Positions 17,024 to 25,246 of a stretch of 32,335 bases of DNA are shown here, in pieces. Every line of letters starts with the position of its first letter. The stretch's first letter is position 1. The notes under the pieces are model-generated. The model saw nothing but the letters and a program-made list of their open reading frames with translations, was not told the origin of the DNA and searched no databases. A program made the position numbers and the translations under genes. The DNA is taken from the NCBI GenBank assembly GCA_025363115.1, contig JANYEN010000014.1, positions 1-32,335 on the forward strand. The letters are read 5' to 3'. Source of the DNA: Alphaproteobacteria bacterium. Lineage in GTDB: Bacteria > Pseudomonadota > Alphaproteobacteria > Rickettsiales > Deianiraeaceae.

Positions 17024-18142
17024 CTACATTTTTCGAGTTTTAGAGGCTTCAAGGTGGGCATTTATGTTTACAGCTTCGGCAAAATTTCCTTTTATTTTTT
17101 TGACTATTGAAGCTCCTTCTTCATTAGATTTGATATTTGCCGCTATTTCTCTTTGATCAAGCCCCGAATGAATTAAATTTTGTTTTTTGCTCAAAATTTT
17201 ACTAGCACGTTCTTGGGGATCTGGAATCAGGATTTTAAGGGCTTTATAGTCAATTCCTATCATTTGTGCCAATTTATCATCAATTTCAGCTTCATTGCTT
17301 TCTAATAAATTTTTTACACACAAAACTAAATTTTCTAATTGATTTATTGTAAACATTAGACAAAATTTATTTTCTGTATCAATTTCAAAACACTTTTCAA
17401 TTTTTATTAATTCTTCGGTTGAACGCACGGGGCTTATAGAACGCCTTGTATATTCAAGGGCAGATCGATAATCTTTAATTTCAGTCTTTTCTTCTATTAC
17501 ATTTCCCCCACAAAATTTTACAGATTGTTTTAAATCTCTTAAATTGGCTTCTGATTTTGTAAAGCGTTCTAAAGTATAAATAATGCCTGTAGCATTACCT
17601 GCTCCAAAATATTGATTATCACTATCGGTATTAATTAAATAATATTTTGTGTTATTGCCTTCTCTAACAACTACACTAATATCGTTGCCATTTTTTTTAA
17701 AAATTTGTGCATTTGTAACACGGGTTCTAGCAAAGTCAAGCAATTGTTGACCTAAATTTTGTTTTTGAGCAATTTCATCATTACTTTGCAAGCGAGCATT
17801 ATTTTTTAAAGCTTCTTCTTTAATATTAATTTCATCTTTATAGCAACGTTCGATGTTATCTACCAATTCTTCGAAATCTTTACCTATTTCTAGCATATAT
17901 CCTTTATGAATTACTTTACTATTTTCTGGTTCAGAAGCCTTAATAATATTATAAGTTGTTTCTTTCTGGTCAATATTTATTTTAACAGTTAAAAAACTTT
18001 TTTTATGACCTACGACAATATTTATCCCTGATAAACCTAATTCTATTAAATAAAAAAATTGTACTTTTTTGCTTCCTTTGCCCAAACTATACTCATCATC
18101 TATACTTCGCACATTAAAAGTATAACGTTCGCTATGTGCCAT
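17024..18142 (-). CDS. Protein of unknown family, tandem paralogue A
   Basis: A 372-residue paralogue of the neighbour at 15822, running in the same direction with a 77-base gap. Conserved block positions are almost the same in both: FFYLIELGLSGIN (29-41), VDNIERCYKDEI (94-105), NAQIFKKNGNDIS (144-156), KYYLINTDSDNQYFGAGNAT (166-185), RRSISPVRSTEELIKIEKCF (233-252), a GIDYKALKILIPDPQERA block and the terminal SKTRKM. No signal peptide, no membrane helix and no recognised enzyme motif. It is the first gene of the leftward run and faces sucB across 141 bases. Several near-identical blocks separated by freely changing segments suggest a folded core under constraint rather than decay. It might be an effector or a host-interaction protein, but this is inference only. 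Confidence 0.75.
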   Translation of the reverse strand: MAHSERYTFNVRSIDDEYSLGKGSKKVQFFYLIELGLSGINIVVGHKKSFLTVKINIDQKETTYNIIKASEPENSKVIHKGYMLEIGKDFEELVDNIERCYKDEINIKEEALKNNARLQSNDEIAQKQNLGQQLLDFARTRVTNAQIFKKNGNDISVVVREGNNTKYYLINTDSDNQYFGAGNATGIIYTLERFTKSEANLRDLKQSVKFCGGNVIEEKTEIKDYRSALEYTRRSISPVRSTEELIKIEKCFEIDTENKFCLMFTINQLENLVLCVKNLLESNEAEIDDKLAQMIGIDYKALKILIPDPQERASKILSKKQNLIHSGLDQREIAANIKSNEEGASIVKKIKGNFAEAVNINAHLEASKTRKM

Positions 18143-18283
18143 ATTTTGATTTAGTTTTACATAAAAAATATATTAACATTATTAAAATAAATATACAAGT
18201 TTTTATTGCAAAAGTTTATCAACTTGACAATAAATTTTTTATATAAAAAATTTATAAAATTATATATGATTTTGCAAAAATAA

Positions 18284-19312
18284 ATGACAGAAAAAATTTT
18301 AATAAAAACTCCTCAATTAGGTGAATCAATTACTGAAGGCACGATTTTATCGATTAATAAAAAATTAGGAGATTTTATAGAAAATGGAAAAGTTCTTTTT
18401 GAGTTAGAAACCGAAAAAGTAACAGTTGAAGTAGTTACCACGGCTAGCGGAATTATTGAAAATATTTTTGTAAAAGTAGGTCAGGTTGTTAAAGTAGATA
18501 GCCATTTAGCTTTGATTATCGCTTCTGAAAAGCCAGCAAATTCTATAGAAATTCCCAAAGAAAAAATTTTAACAGATGTTCCTCTAAAAGTTGAACTGCA
18601 ACAAATGCCATCCGCTTCTCCTGCGGCTTATAAAATAGCTACAGAAAAAAATATCGATTTAAGCACTATAAAAGCCAGTGGAAGCAAAGGTCACATTTTA
18701 AAAGAAGATGTTTTATTTGCAGATTCAGGGATTGTTGCTGATGAAAAAGACGAAGTAATAGAATTTTCGGACATTCGTAAAAGTGCTATAAAAAACAGTC
18801 AAAATAATCAATATTCGGCAATATATTCTATTGCGGTAGAAAAAATTAATATAGATAAAATGGCGTTATTATCCGAAAATGAATATTTGGGTATATTTAT
18901 TAAAGCAATTGCTATTTGCGTAGAGCAATATCCTACTCTAAATGCCTTAGTTTTTGACGATAAAATTTTGTTTAAAAAAGACATTAATATTGCTATCGAA
19001 AATAAAGGAGAATTAAAAATTATAGCAAATGTTTTAAATAAAAGTATCAAGCAAATTATGGAGGATAACGCCCCTGCAGATTCTACTATTTATGTTTGTT
19101 ATATGCCAAAAGCCTTGTTAGTTACTCCTGCAATTTTGGGCAATCAAGCATTAGGAATATCAATATGTCGCAATGAAATTTATGAACAAAAAAACTTTGT
19201 TAATATTTGCATACGTTTTGATAATAGAGTTGTAAATAACATCATGGCAATAGAATTTTTAGAAGAACTAAAAAATGTAATTGAAAATCCGCACTTGATG
19301 CTGATGGTATGA
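18284..19312 (+). CDS. 2-oxoacid dehydrogenase E2-like protein (SucB-like) with lost acyltransferase active site
   Basis: A 342-residue protein with the domain order of dihydrolipoamide succinyltransferase. The N-terminal lipoyl domain (about 1-80) has the lipoyl lysine K45 in ELETEKVTVEV. The peripheral-subunit-binding domain (about 108-142) reads PSASPAAYKIATEKNIDLS and GSKGHILKEDVL. The catalytic domain (about 158-342) is short, against roughly 230 in the family. Its active-site motif, usually DHRxxDG, reads FDNRVVNN (312-319): catalytic His is N314, Asp is N318 and Gly is N319. The usual TFTISNxGxxG block is also missing, the chain passing from IMEDNAPADSTIYV to VTPAILGNQALG. So lipoyl carriage may be kept, but succinyl transfer is unlikely. 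It overlaps smpB by 4 bases. An intact sucB would be expected elsewhere. Confidence 0.85.
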   Translation: MTEKILIKTPQLGESITEGTILSINKKLGDFIENGKVLFELETEKVTVEVVTTASGIIENIFVKVGQVVKVDSHLALIIASEKPANSIEIPKEKILTDVPLKVELQQMPSASPAAYKIATEKNIDLSTIKASGSKGHILKEDVLFADSGIVADEKDEVIEFSDIRKSAIKNSQNNQYSAIYSIAVEKINIDKMALLSENEYLGIFIKAIAICVEQYPTLNALVFDDKILFKKDINIAIENKGELKIIANVLNKSIKQIMEDNAPADSTIYVCYMPKALLVTPAILGNQALGISICRNEIYEQKNFVNICIRFDNRVVNNIMAIEFLEELKNVIENPHLMLMV

Positions 19313-19773
19313 AAAAAGAACTAAAAGTATTAATAGATAATCGCAAAGTAAATTTTGATTATTTTATTGAAGAAAAATATGAAGCAGGGCTTGTTTTATT
19401 AGGCAGTGAAGTAAAAAGCATCAGACGAGGCAATGCCAACCTTACCAATAATCATATTATTATTCGTGACGATGGTGCTTGGTTGGCAAATTTTCATATT
19501 TCTCAATATAAAAATTCTTTTAAAGGTCTAGGACATGACGAGTTGCGGTATAAAAAACTTTTGTTGCATAAACATCAAATTAATAAAATTAGAGGCAAAG
19601 TAAAAGAAACAGGCTTAACATGCGTTGCCACTAAAATATTTTGCGCTTCTAATAACAAAATTAAGGTTCAAATTGCAATTGTTAAAGGTAAAAAAATGCA
19701 CGATAAACGAGAAACAATTAAAGCCAGAGATTTAAAACGAGAATCTAGAAAAGCCGATTATAGTTTTGAATAA
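19309..19773 (+). CDS. smpB: SsrA-binding protein SmpB
   Basis: A 154-residue tmRNA-binding protein needed for trans-translation, which frees stalled ribosomes and tags the broken peptide. Family features are complete: the early KVNFDYFIEEKYEAGLVLLG, EVKSIRRGNANLTNNHI (usual EVKSLRxGxxxLxxSYV), and the C-terminal GKKMHDKRETIKARDLKRE (usual GKKLHDKRxxxKxRDxxR), which inserts in the mRNA path. Length is normal. It starts inside the stop of the E2-like gene (ATGA at 19309), so it is probably translated from the same message. No tmRNA gene was seen in the window. Confidence 0.97.
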   Translation: MKKELKVLIDNRKVNFDYFIEEKYEAGLVLLGSEVKSIRRGNANLTNNHIIIRDDGAWLANFHISQYKNSFKGLGHDELRYKKLLLHKHQINKIRGKVKETGLTCVATKIFCASNNKIKVQIAIVKGKKMHDKRETIKARDLKRESRKADYSFE

Positions 19774-19951
19774 TCAAACTTTAGACTATTTTTTACTTTG
19801 ATCATATTTATCAATTTCCGAAAAAGGTATACATTAAAATAATAAAATTACTTTTTAGTGTTGAATTAATTTTATAAAAAAAATTTTATTATAAGTATTA
19901 ATCATGTATTTGAAATGAATTACAGCCAACAAAAGAATTTTTATTAATCAT

Positions 19952-21358
19952 CTATTTTCCAATTTTAGTGGTAAAATCAAAAGTAGGACCAATTTTTTTA
20001 CTTCTTTCTAAAACATATTCTTCCCAGGCATCTTTAACGTCGTTTGCTAATAAACCCATTACTGTTAAATGAATTATAATTCCTAAGCCATAAACAGTAT
20101 CCATAATTTTATAGATATTTGAAATATCATTAAAAGAAGCAACGCTACATATTATTGCATATATTATTACATATAGTTTTTTAAATTTAGAACCAAATAA
20201 AAACATACAGGATTGTTCAAAAGCAAATCCCACCGCCATAAATGTTGTAAAGCCAAATAAAAATGCTATACAAATTAGCATATATTCAAAAGAAGGATGA
20301 ACTGATATGAATATTTGTTTTATTGCCAGCAAACCTAGATATTGGCTTTCCATATATGGCACTCCTACTACTAAAATTGCTAAAGCTCCCATGCTTAAGA
20401 TTGTAGACACAATAAAAGGGTCAAAAAAAGAAAGCAAGCCCTGTTGACCCGCAAGTTTTAAATTAGAATTTGACTGACTAATAGCTGAAAAACCAGCAGC
20501 AGTATCGGTAGTTTGAATTATTCTATTGGTGGAAACCAGAATCATTGTTACGAATGATATTCCAGTAGTTTTGAAATTAAAAGCACTTTCAAAAATTAAT
20601 TTACATACACTTGCTAAATTATGAAAATTTAGACAAATTATTAAAATACAACTTCCAATATAAAGTATTCCCATAATAGGGACTAAAATATCAGCAACCT
20701 TGCCAACTTTTTTTAATCCTCCAAACAACAAAATTATTACTAAAAAAGAAATAATTGTGGTAAAAATTAAAGATGTAAATTTTGCATATATTATTCCTTC
20801 TTTGGCAAAAATAATAGAATTAATTTGATTAAGTTGCATCGAAGAAGTACCGAAGCTTATCATAAGAATTGATAAAGCTGAAACAATTGCAAAAAATTTA
20901 ATAATTCTATGACATTTATATCTTTTCCCTAACCCTTGAATTATAAAATAAAATGTTCCTCCGCGAATTTCTTCATTTTTTATAATTCTATATTTATGCC
21001 CCAAAACAACTTCTGCAAATTTTATAGCACTTGAAAGAAAGCTCAATATAAAAAACCAAATTATAACTCCAGGACCTCCATAATAAAGAGCAAAAGCAGA
21101 ACCTGCAAAATTTCCTATACCTAAGTTACACGCTAATTGAGCCATAAGAGCGGTTATTGATCCTATCCCTTCTTTACCCGAATCATTGTTATTTTTAGCT
21201 TTAAACGCATATTTTATTGAATAAGGTAAATTTGTAATATTGGCAAAACTAATTTTAAACATTAATAACATTCCGATACCTGTAAATACCCATATTATTA
21301 AAGGAAAATAGCAAATTTTATATAAAAGAATGTTGTTAATGATATTAACTAATTTCAT
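19952..21358 (-). CDS. Sodium:alanine (AGCS) family symporter
   Basis: A 468-residue inner-membrane carrier of the alanine or glycine:cation symporter family, with about ten helices. The family region LACNLGIGNFAGSAFALYYGGPGVIIWFF (residues about 75-103, usual GTGNIAGVAxAIxxGGPGAIFWMW) is plain; the usual GxGN is kept as GIGN. Another conserved segment is NRIIQTTDTAAGFSAISQSN, compare the AGxGSxxxAxA stretch in AGCS members. It ends with a hydrophilic tail (LERSKKIGPTFDFTTKIGK). It stands alone on the minus strand, faces smpB tail to tail with a 178-base gap, and faces away from relA. Substrate (alanine, glycine or serine) is not resolved. It fits an organism that imports amino acids from a host. 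Confidence 0.87.
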   Translation of the reverse strand: MKLVNIINNILLYKICYFPLIIWVFTGIGMLLMFKISFANITNLPYSIKYAFKAKNNNDSGKEGIGSITALMAQLACNLGIGNFAGSAFALYYGGPGVIIWFFILSFLSSAIKFAEVVLGHKYRIIKNEEIRGGTFYFIIQGLGKRYKCHRIIKFFAIVSALSILMISFGTSSMQLNQINSIIFAKEGIIYAKFTSLIFTTIISFLVIILLFGGLKKVGKVADILVPIMGILYIGSCILIICLNFHNLASVCKLIFESAFNFKTTGISFVTMILVSTNRIIQTTDTAAGFSAISQSNSNLKLAGQQGLLSFFDPFIVSTILSMGALAILVVGVPYMESQYLGLLAIKQIFISVHPSFEYMLICIAFLFGFTTFMAVGFAFEQSCMFLFGSKFKKLYVIIYAIICSVASFNDISNIYKIMDTVYGLGIIIHLTVMGLLANDVKDAWEEYVLERSKKIGPTFDFTTKIGK

Positions 21359-21452
21359 ATTCTCTTGAATAAAATTGCAAAATAAAGAAAGAATTATAAT
21401 GTTTTAAAAAGCAATTAAATTTTTTAGATAATTAAAATTAAAACAAGTTAAT

Positions 21453-21458
21453 TATAAT
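21453..21458 (+). promoter_or_regulatory. Possible -10 element for the RelA/SpoT gene
   Basis: TATAAT lies 65 bases upstream of the start codon in the 165-base gap between two divergently transcribed genes. No convincing -35 hexamer was found at a suitable distance, so this is weak. AT-rich sequence gives such matches by chance. Confidence 0.2.
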
Positions 21459-21506
21459 GAATAAATGGAGTTGCTTTTAATCTAAAGATGTTTAATTTGG
21501 CTTAAA

Positions 21507-21512
21507 AAGAGG
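21507..21512 (+). promoter_or_regulatory. Ribosome binding site of the RelA/SpoT gene
   Basis: AAGAGG lies 11 bases before the ATG at 21524, one of the few clear Shine-Dalgarno matches in the window. It supports that start. Confidence 0.5.
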
Positions 21513-21523
21513 TAAATACTATT

Positions 21524-23464
21524 ATGAATTACGAACTAAAGCCAATATTGGCAAGCATCTCCGCCTATAACCCAAATTCTAACTTAGTTTTAATAAAAAA
21601 AGCTTATAAAAAATGTAAAGAATGGCATGGATTGCAAATGCGTAAGTCTGGCGAACCTTATTATACTCACCCTATTGCGGTAGCTCAAGAAATTATTAAA
21701 ATGCAACTTGATGATGCTACAATAATTACCGCTCTCTTGCATGATGTCTTAGAGGACACTGACATTACTTTTAAAGTGATAGAAAAACATTTTTCACGTG
21801 AAATAGCCGAATTGGTAGAAGGGGTAACCAAGCTTGATAAATTAAACTTTCAATTAGAAAAAATAAAACAGGCAGAAAACTTTCGGAAGCTTTTTTTAGC
21901 TTTGGCAAAAGATATTCGTGTCTTGGTTGTTAAGCTTTGCGATCGTCTACATAATATGAGAACATTGGGTTATAAAAGCAATAATTCAATGAAAAGAATT
22001 GCAGTTGAAACTTTGGAAATTTATGCTCCTTTGGCAGAAAGAATTGGAATGAGTGATATTGCGGGAGAATTACAAGACTTATCTTTTGGAGCTATTAACG
22101 CACGAGCTAGAAATTCAGTTATCAAACGATTAGATCAAATTAAATCAAAAGTAGAAGATGGTCAGTTAATTCAAAATATTATTCAGGAATTATTTAATTT
22201 ATTGACTAATGAAGGAATTAATTGCATTGTAAAGGGTAGAGAAAAAAGCCCTTATTCAATTTGGAAAAAACTTATTAGAAAAGGCACTACTTTTGAAAAG
22301 CTGATAGATGTAGTAGGATTTAGAATAATTACTCAGAATCAAAAAGATTGTTATATGGCTTTTGGTATTATTCATAGCACTTATAATGCTATTCCAGATA
22401 GTTTTGCCGATTATATTAGCTTGCCTAAATCAAATGGTTATAAGTCAATTCATACTGTGGTTATTGGTCCTTTTTTGCAAAGAATCGAAATTCAAATTCG
22501 TACTCAAGAAATGGATATAGAAGCAGAATATGGGCTAGCTGCCCACTGGAGTTATAAGCAAAGTATTGATAAAGTTAATGAAATAAAAAAAGGAATGGAG
22601 CTATGGATTAGAAGAATGCTGGATATATTGCGAACCGCTCCTAACGCTGAAGAATTTTTAGAAACTACTAAACTTGAAATGTATACTGAGCAGATATTCG
22701 CTTTTACGTCTGATGGAGATATTATAGATTTACCTCCAGGGGCCACAATTTTAGATTTTGCTTATGCGGTCAGTACAGATATAGGTAATTTATGTGACGG
22801 AGCTAAAGTAAATGGAATGACCGTAAGTAAAAGCTATAAAATTAAAAATGGTGACCAAATTAAAATTAATACTTCAAAAGCTGTATGGCCTTCTATGGAA
22901 TGGCTTAATATTGCTACTACTGGAAGAGCAAAATATGCTATTAAAAAAGCTGCACATATCGAAGAGGATTCACAAATAAGAGCTAAAGGAATGAATATTT
23001 TATCAAAATTGTTTACCCGTTATAATCATAAAGTTAATAATCAAATAATTGAAAAGCTTATTAATTATACAGGATATGCAAATTCTGATGAACTCTATAT
23101 TAATATTGCTAATAATGTTATTGATATAACCGCTATTGTAAAAATACTTTTTCCTGATATTTTGTATATTGGAAATGTATTTTTAAATATACATAGTTTT
23201 GATGGCATTGGGCAACATCGCACTAACGAGCAAATATATAAAATGCCTGAAAAATCTTGGATAGAAACTTATAAAATTCAAGGCTTGCCTTCTTGTTTTT
23301 TACATACACTTTCATGCTGTTGTAAGCCTAATATTGGAGACCATGTAATTGGAATTTCGATACCTTTAGAAGCAATTTTTATTCATAAAATTAATTGCCC
23401 TAATTTTTCTTTATTTTATTTAGGAAATCATTTAGTTATTGAGAATCTTAGAATTATATCATAG
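21524..23464 (+). CDS. spoT: (p)ppGpp synthetase/hydrolase (RelA/SpoT family), without ACT domain
   Basis: A 646-residue stringent-response enzyme. The hydrolase (HD) domain looks active: H49 in YYTHPIAVA, H73 and D74 in LLHDVLEDT, and D140 in CDRLHNMRTL. The synthetase domain also looks intact: GREKSPYSIWKK (about 238-249), DVVGFRII, YISLPKSNGYKSIHTVV and IEIQIRTQEMDIEAEYGLAAHW. A TGS domain (about 393-452) follows. The C-terminus ends soon after the CC-type zinc-finger/RIS block (LSCCCKPNIGDHVIG, HKINCPN), so the usual ACT/RRM domain of about 75-80 residues is missing. A Rickettsia-like split of the gene is not seen here; one long frame is intact. It is probably bifunctional, hence SpoT/Rel rather than RelA, but which activity dominates cannot be read. 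Confidence 0.93.
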   Translation: MNYELKPILASISAYNPNSNLVLIKKAYKKCKEWHGLQMRKSGEPYYTHPIAVAQEIIKMQLDDATIITALLHDVLEDTDITFKVIEKHFSREIAELVEGVTKLDKLNFQLEKIKQAENFRKLFLALAKDIRVLVVKLCDRLHNMRTLGYKSNNSMKRIAVETLEIYAPLAERIGMSDIAGELQDLSFGAINARARNSVIKRLDQIKSKVEDGQLIQNIIQELFNLLTNEGINCIVKGREKSPYSIWKKLIRKGTTFEKLIDVVGFRIITQNQKDCYMAFGIIHSTYNAIPDSFADYISLPKSNGYKSIHTVVIGPFLQRIEIQIRTQEMDIEAEYGLAAHWSYKQSIDKVNEIKKGMELWIRRMLDILRTAPNAEEFLETTKLEMYTEQIFAFTSDGDIIDLPPGATILDFAYAVSTDIGNLCDGAKVNGMTVSKSYKIKNGDQIKINTSKAVWPSMEWLNIATTGRAKYAIKKAAHIEEDSQIRAKGMNILSKLFTRYNHKVNNQIIEKLINYTGYANSDELYINIANNVIDITAIVKILFPDILYIGNVFLNIHSFDGIGQHRTNEQIYKMPEKSWIETYKIQGLPSCFLHTLSCCCKPNIGDHVIGISIPLEAIFIHKINCPNFSLFYLGNHLVIENLRIIS

Positions 23465-23561
23465 ATATTTATAGGTATAAATAAAATTAACCCGTTTAAC
23501 TATTTTTGTATGCTTTTTTCAAAATGTGAGAGGTATTTCATTAACTTTTAAAGCATCGGAA

Positions 23562-24282
23562 CTATTTTGTTATCGCAGTTTTGATATGCGTGACGCAATG
23601 ACCTTGAATGCTCATTTTGTAGTTTGGTTTTGCCTTGCCAGCTATCTGAAATAAGTCTTTATATATATCATTAAATAAAGTACTATTTGCAGTAATTTGG
23701 TAATTTTGGAAAAAATGTTTTAAAATCTTCAATTTCATAAGGGTTGTTATCGCAGTGTAAAATGTTAACTTTTTTATTAGGTTGCCCCGTTCGTTAATAC
23801 AAATTAAAAATTGTTTGGTAATTAAATTTAACCAATTATATACTTTGCAAAACCAGTTAAAAAAATGGGTTATTTTTCTTCTTTATTTTTAGCAATTTTT
23901 TCAATTATTTCATTAGTTTTTTTCATATCTTCTAAATCACAATTAGCTCCAGAAAAGGCTTTAAATTTATCAATTTGCTTTGTTGATATGCGTTTGTTTT
24001 TAGGCTGTAGCGTGGGTTTTTTATTATTATTTTAGCCAAATTCATAGAAATTCCCTTGATAAACTGGTTCCTGAATTTGCAGACTTATGTTTTTATATTT
24101 AATTGTATTCTTTTTAACTATTTCTAAATCAGAAATTTCAAACGCTGAATTTTCTGCAGATTCTTAATATGAATAGCCAATGCAATATATACTACATCTT
24201 TATATTTTAGTTTTTCTTGCCAAAAAATATCAAAAGTTATATCTGAATTATATCTTATAACATCTATTGCCTCATTATGCAT
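23562..24282 (-). pseudogene. Multiply interrupted gene remnant of unknown family
   Basis: The 869 bases between spoT and ccmB have no long frame, but minus-strand reading gives gene-like fragments that continue one another across frame changes. The first runs from an ATG at 24282 (MHNEAIDVIRYNSD) to near 24150. It shifts frame to a segment containing SAENSAFEISDLE, meets a TAA near 24017, and goes on in the same frame to PKNKRISTKQIDKFKAFSG and a stop at 23870-23872. A further set starts around NWFCKVYNWLNLITKQF, shifts to KKVNILHCDNNPYEIEDF, shifts again to ITANSTLFNDIYKDLF and ends with GHCVTHIKTAITK at 23562. At least three frameshifts and one internal stop are needed. It may be one gene or two adjacent ones; I do not recognise the family. 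The sequence to 23465 shows nothing further. Confidence 0.6.
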
Positions 24283-24333
24283 ATACTTATAAAATAACTC
24301 AGGTTAAATAACAAAATATTAAATTAATATTTT

Positions 24334-24990
24334 TTATAACAAGACAGTATTTACATTTAATATCATTCGCATTATGTATATTAAGCTAATAAATAACGAA
24401 TAAAGCAAAGCGATTATAATGTTTTGAGTGCAATTAACTCCTTTTAATATTTTTGCTATAAAAAACAATAAAGGCAGCAAAGAGGCTAAAGATACTAGTG
24501 AAGAAATTATAATATTTTCATTACTAGTCAAGAATAATAAAGCATAAGTATGGGCTATACAAACTGACAACGGAATTAATATTAATCCCGAAATTATAAG
24601 TTTTGAAAATGACTCTGGCAAAAAAAATAAGTAATAAAAAAGTAAGCAACACCCAAATAATAGAATAATAAAAAAGCTTTCAGCTATTATATCAATTATA
24701 ATCCATTTAGCAGGATGTATAGGCAAGCAAAATTTTGTTGTAGTTGTACCGCTATTATATTCTTTATATAATTTATTAAAGACAAAAAATTGGATTATTG
24801 TTATAAAAATAATTAAAAATATTCCGTTTGAAATAATTTCAAAAAAATATTTATTATTTTTATTAATTTCTGAACTTACAATTATTTGAAAAAATAATGT
24901 GGGAGTAACAAAGTAAATGAAATTTACAATAAATATTTTCCAACTTCTAAAAACAAGAAAAATTTCTGAAAATAAATAATCAAAAAACAT
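24334..24990 (-). CDS. ccmB: Haem exporter membrane protein CcmB
   Basis: A 218-residue protein with about six hydrophobic helices, the membrane partner of CcmA in cytochrome c maturation. I start it at the ATG at 24990 (MFFDYLFSEIF). The frame stays open to 25047, but those extra codons lie inside or beside the tRNA gene and encode no protein-like sequence. Features that fit CcmB: an amphipathic start containing LFSEIFLVFRSW, then a cytosolic loop FNKLYKEYNSGTTTTKFCLP (usual LxRLFxxDxxxGxLExLxLxP) and a long series of helices. Length matches the usual 215-225. Its start is 19 bases after the tRNA 3' end, so it is probably transcribed together with the tRNA and released by tRNA processing. 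Confidence 0.75.
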   Translation of the reverse strand: MFFDYLFSEIFLVFRSWKIFIVNFIYFVTPTLFFQIIVSSEINKNNKYFFEIISNGIFLIIFITIIQFFVFNKLYKEYNSGTTTTKFCLPIHPAKWIIIDIIAESFFIILLFGCCLLFYYLFFLPESFSKLIISGLILIPLSVCIAHTYALLFLTSNENIIISSLVSLASLLPLLFFIAKILKGVNCTQNIIIALLYSLFISLIYIMRMILNVNTVLL

Positions 24991-25008
24991 TTTTAAGAAA
25001 GTATTAAA

Positions 25009-25085
25009 TGGTGGGTCAGGCAGGACTTGAACCTGCGACCAAAACATTATGAGTGTTCTGCTCTAACCAACTGAGCTACTGACCC
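25009..25085 (-). tRNA. tRNA with CAT anticodon (elongator Met, or Ile2)
   Basis: The minus strand from 25085 folds as a standard cloverleaf: acceptor GGGTCAG with CTGACCC, D arm GCTC with GAGC, anticodon stem GAACA with TGTTT (one G-T pair), loop CTCATAA with anticodon CAT, T arm GCAGG with CCTGC around TTCAAGT. A discriminator A is followed by an encoded CCA at 25009-25011. The lack of the initiator's mismatched first pair and three G-C anticodon pairs excludes initiator tRNA. Elongator Met and lysidine-modified Ile2 both have CAT and cannot be separated with certainty by eye; the stem is nearer to elongator Met. Confidence 0.93.
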
Positions 25086-25246
25086 CTTATTAATCATTTT
25101 ACAGGTTAAATGTTTTTCTTTATTTGCAAGGTTAAAATTAATTTGATTAAAATATCTAGTTTGATTTATATTGCAGACAAATTAAGAATTGCTTTTTAAA
25201 GATTCAATTTCTATTATAAATAACATTTAATTTAAAAGTTCAACTT

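Noticed and set aside
18224-18229. TTGACA upstream of the E2-like gene as a -35 box
   Set aside because: No -10 hexamer lies at 16-18 bases; the nearest are at 12 and 23.
19839-19892. 11-base A/T-only inverted repeat between smpB and the symporter gene
   Set aside because: The arms contain no G or C and the loop is 32 bases long; in AT-rich sequence such arms arise by chance and would not make a stable terminator.
24991-25047. N-terminal extension of the ccmB frame into the tRNA
   Set aside because: Those codons come mostly from the antisense of the tRNA 3' half; the ATG at 24990 gives the normal CcmB length.
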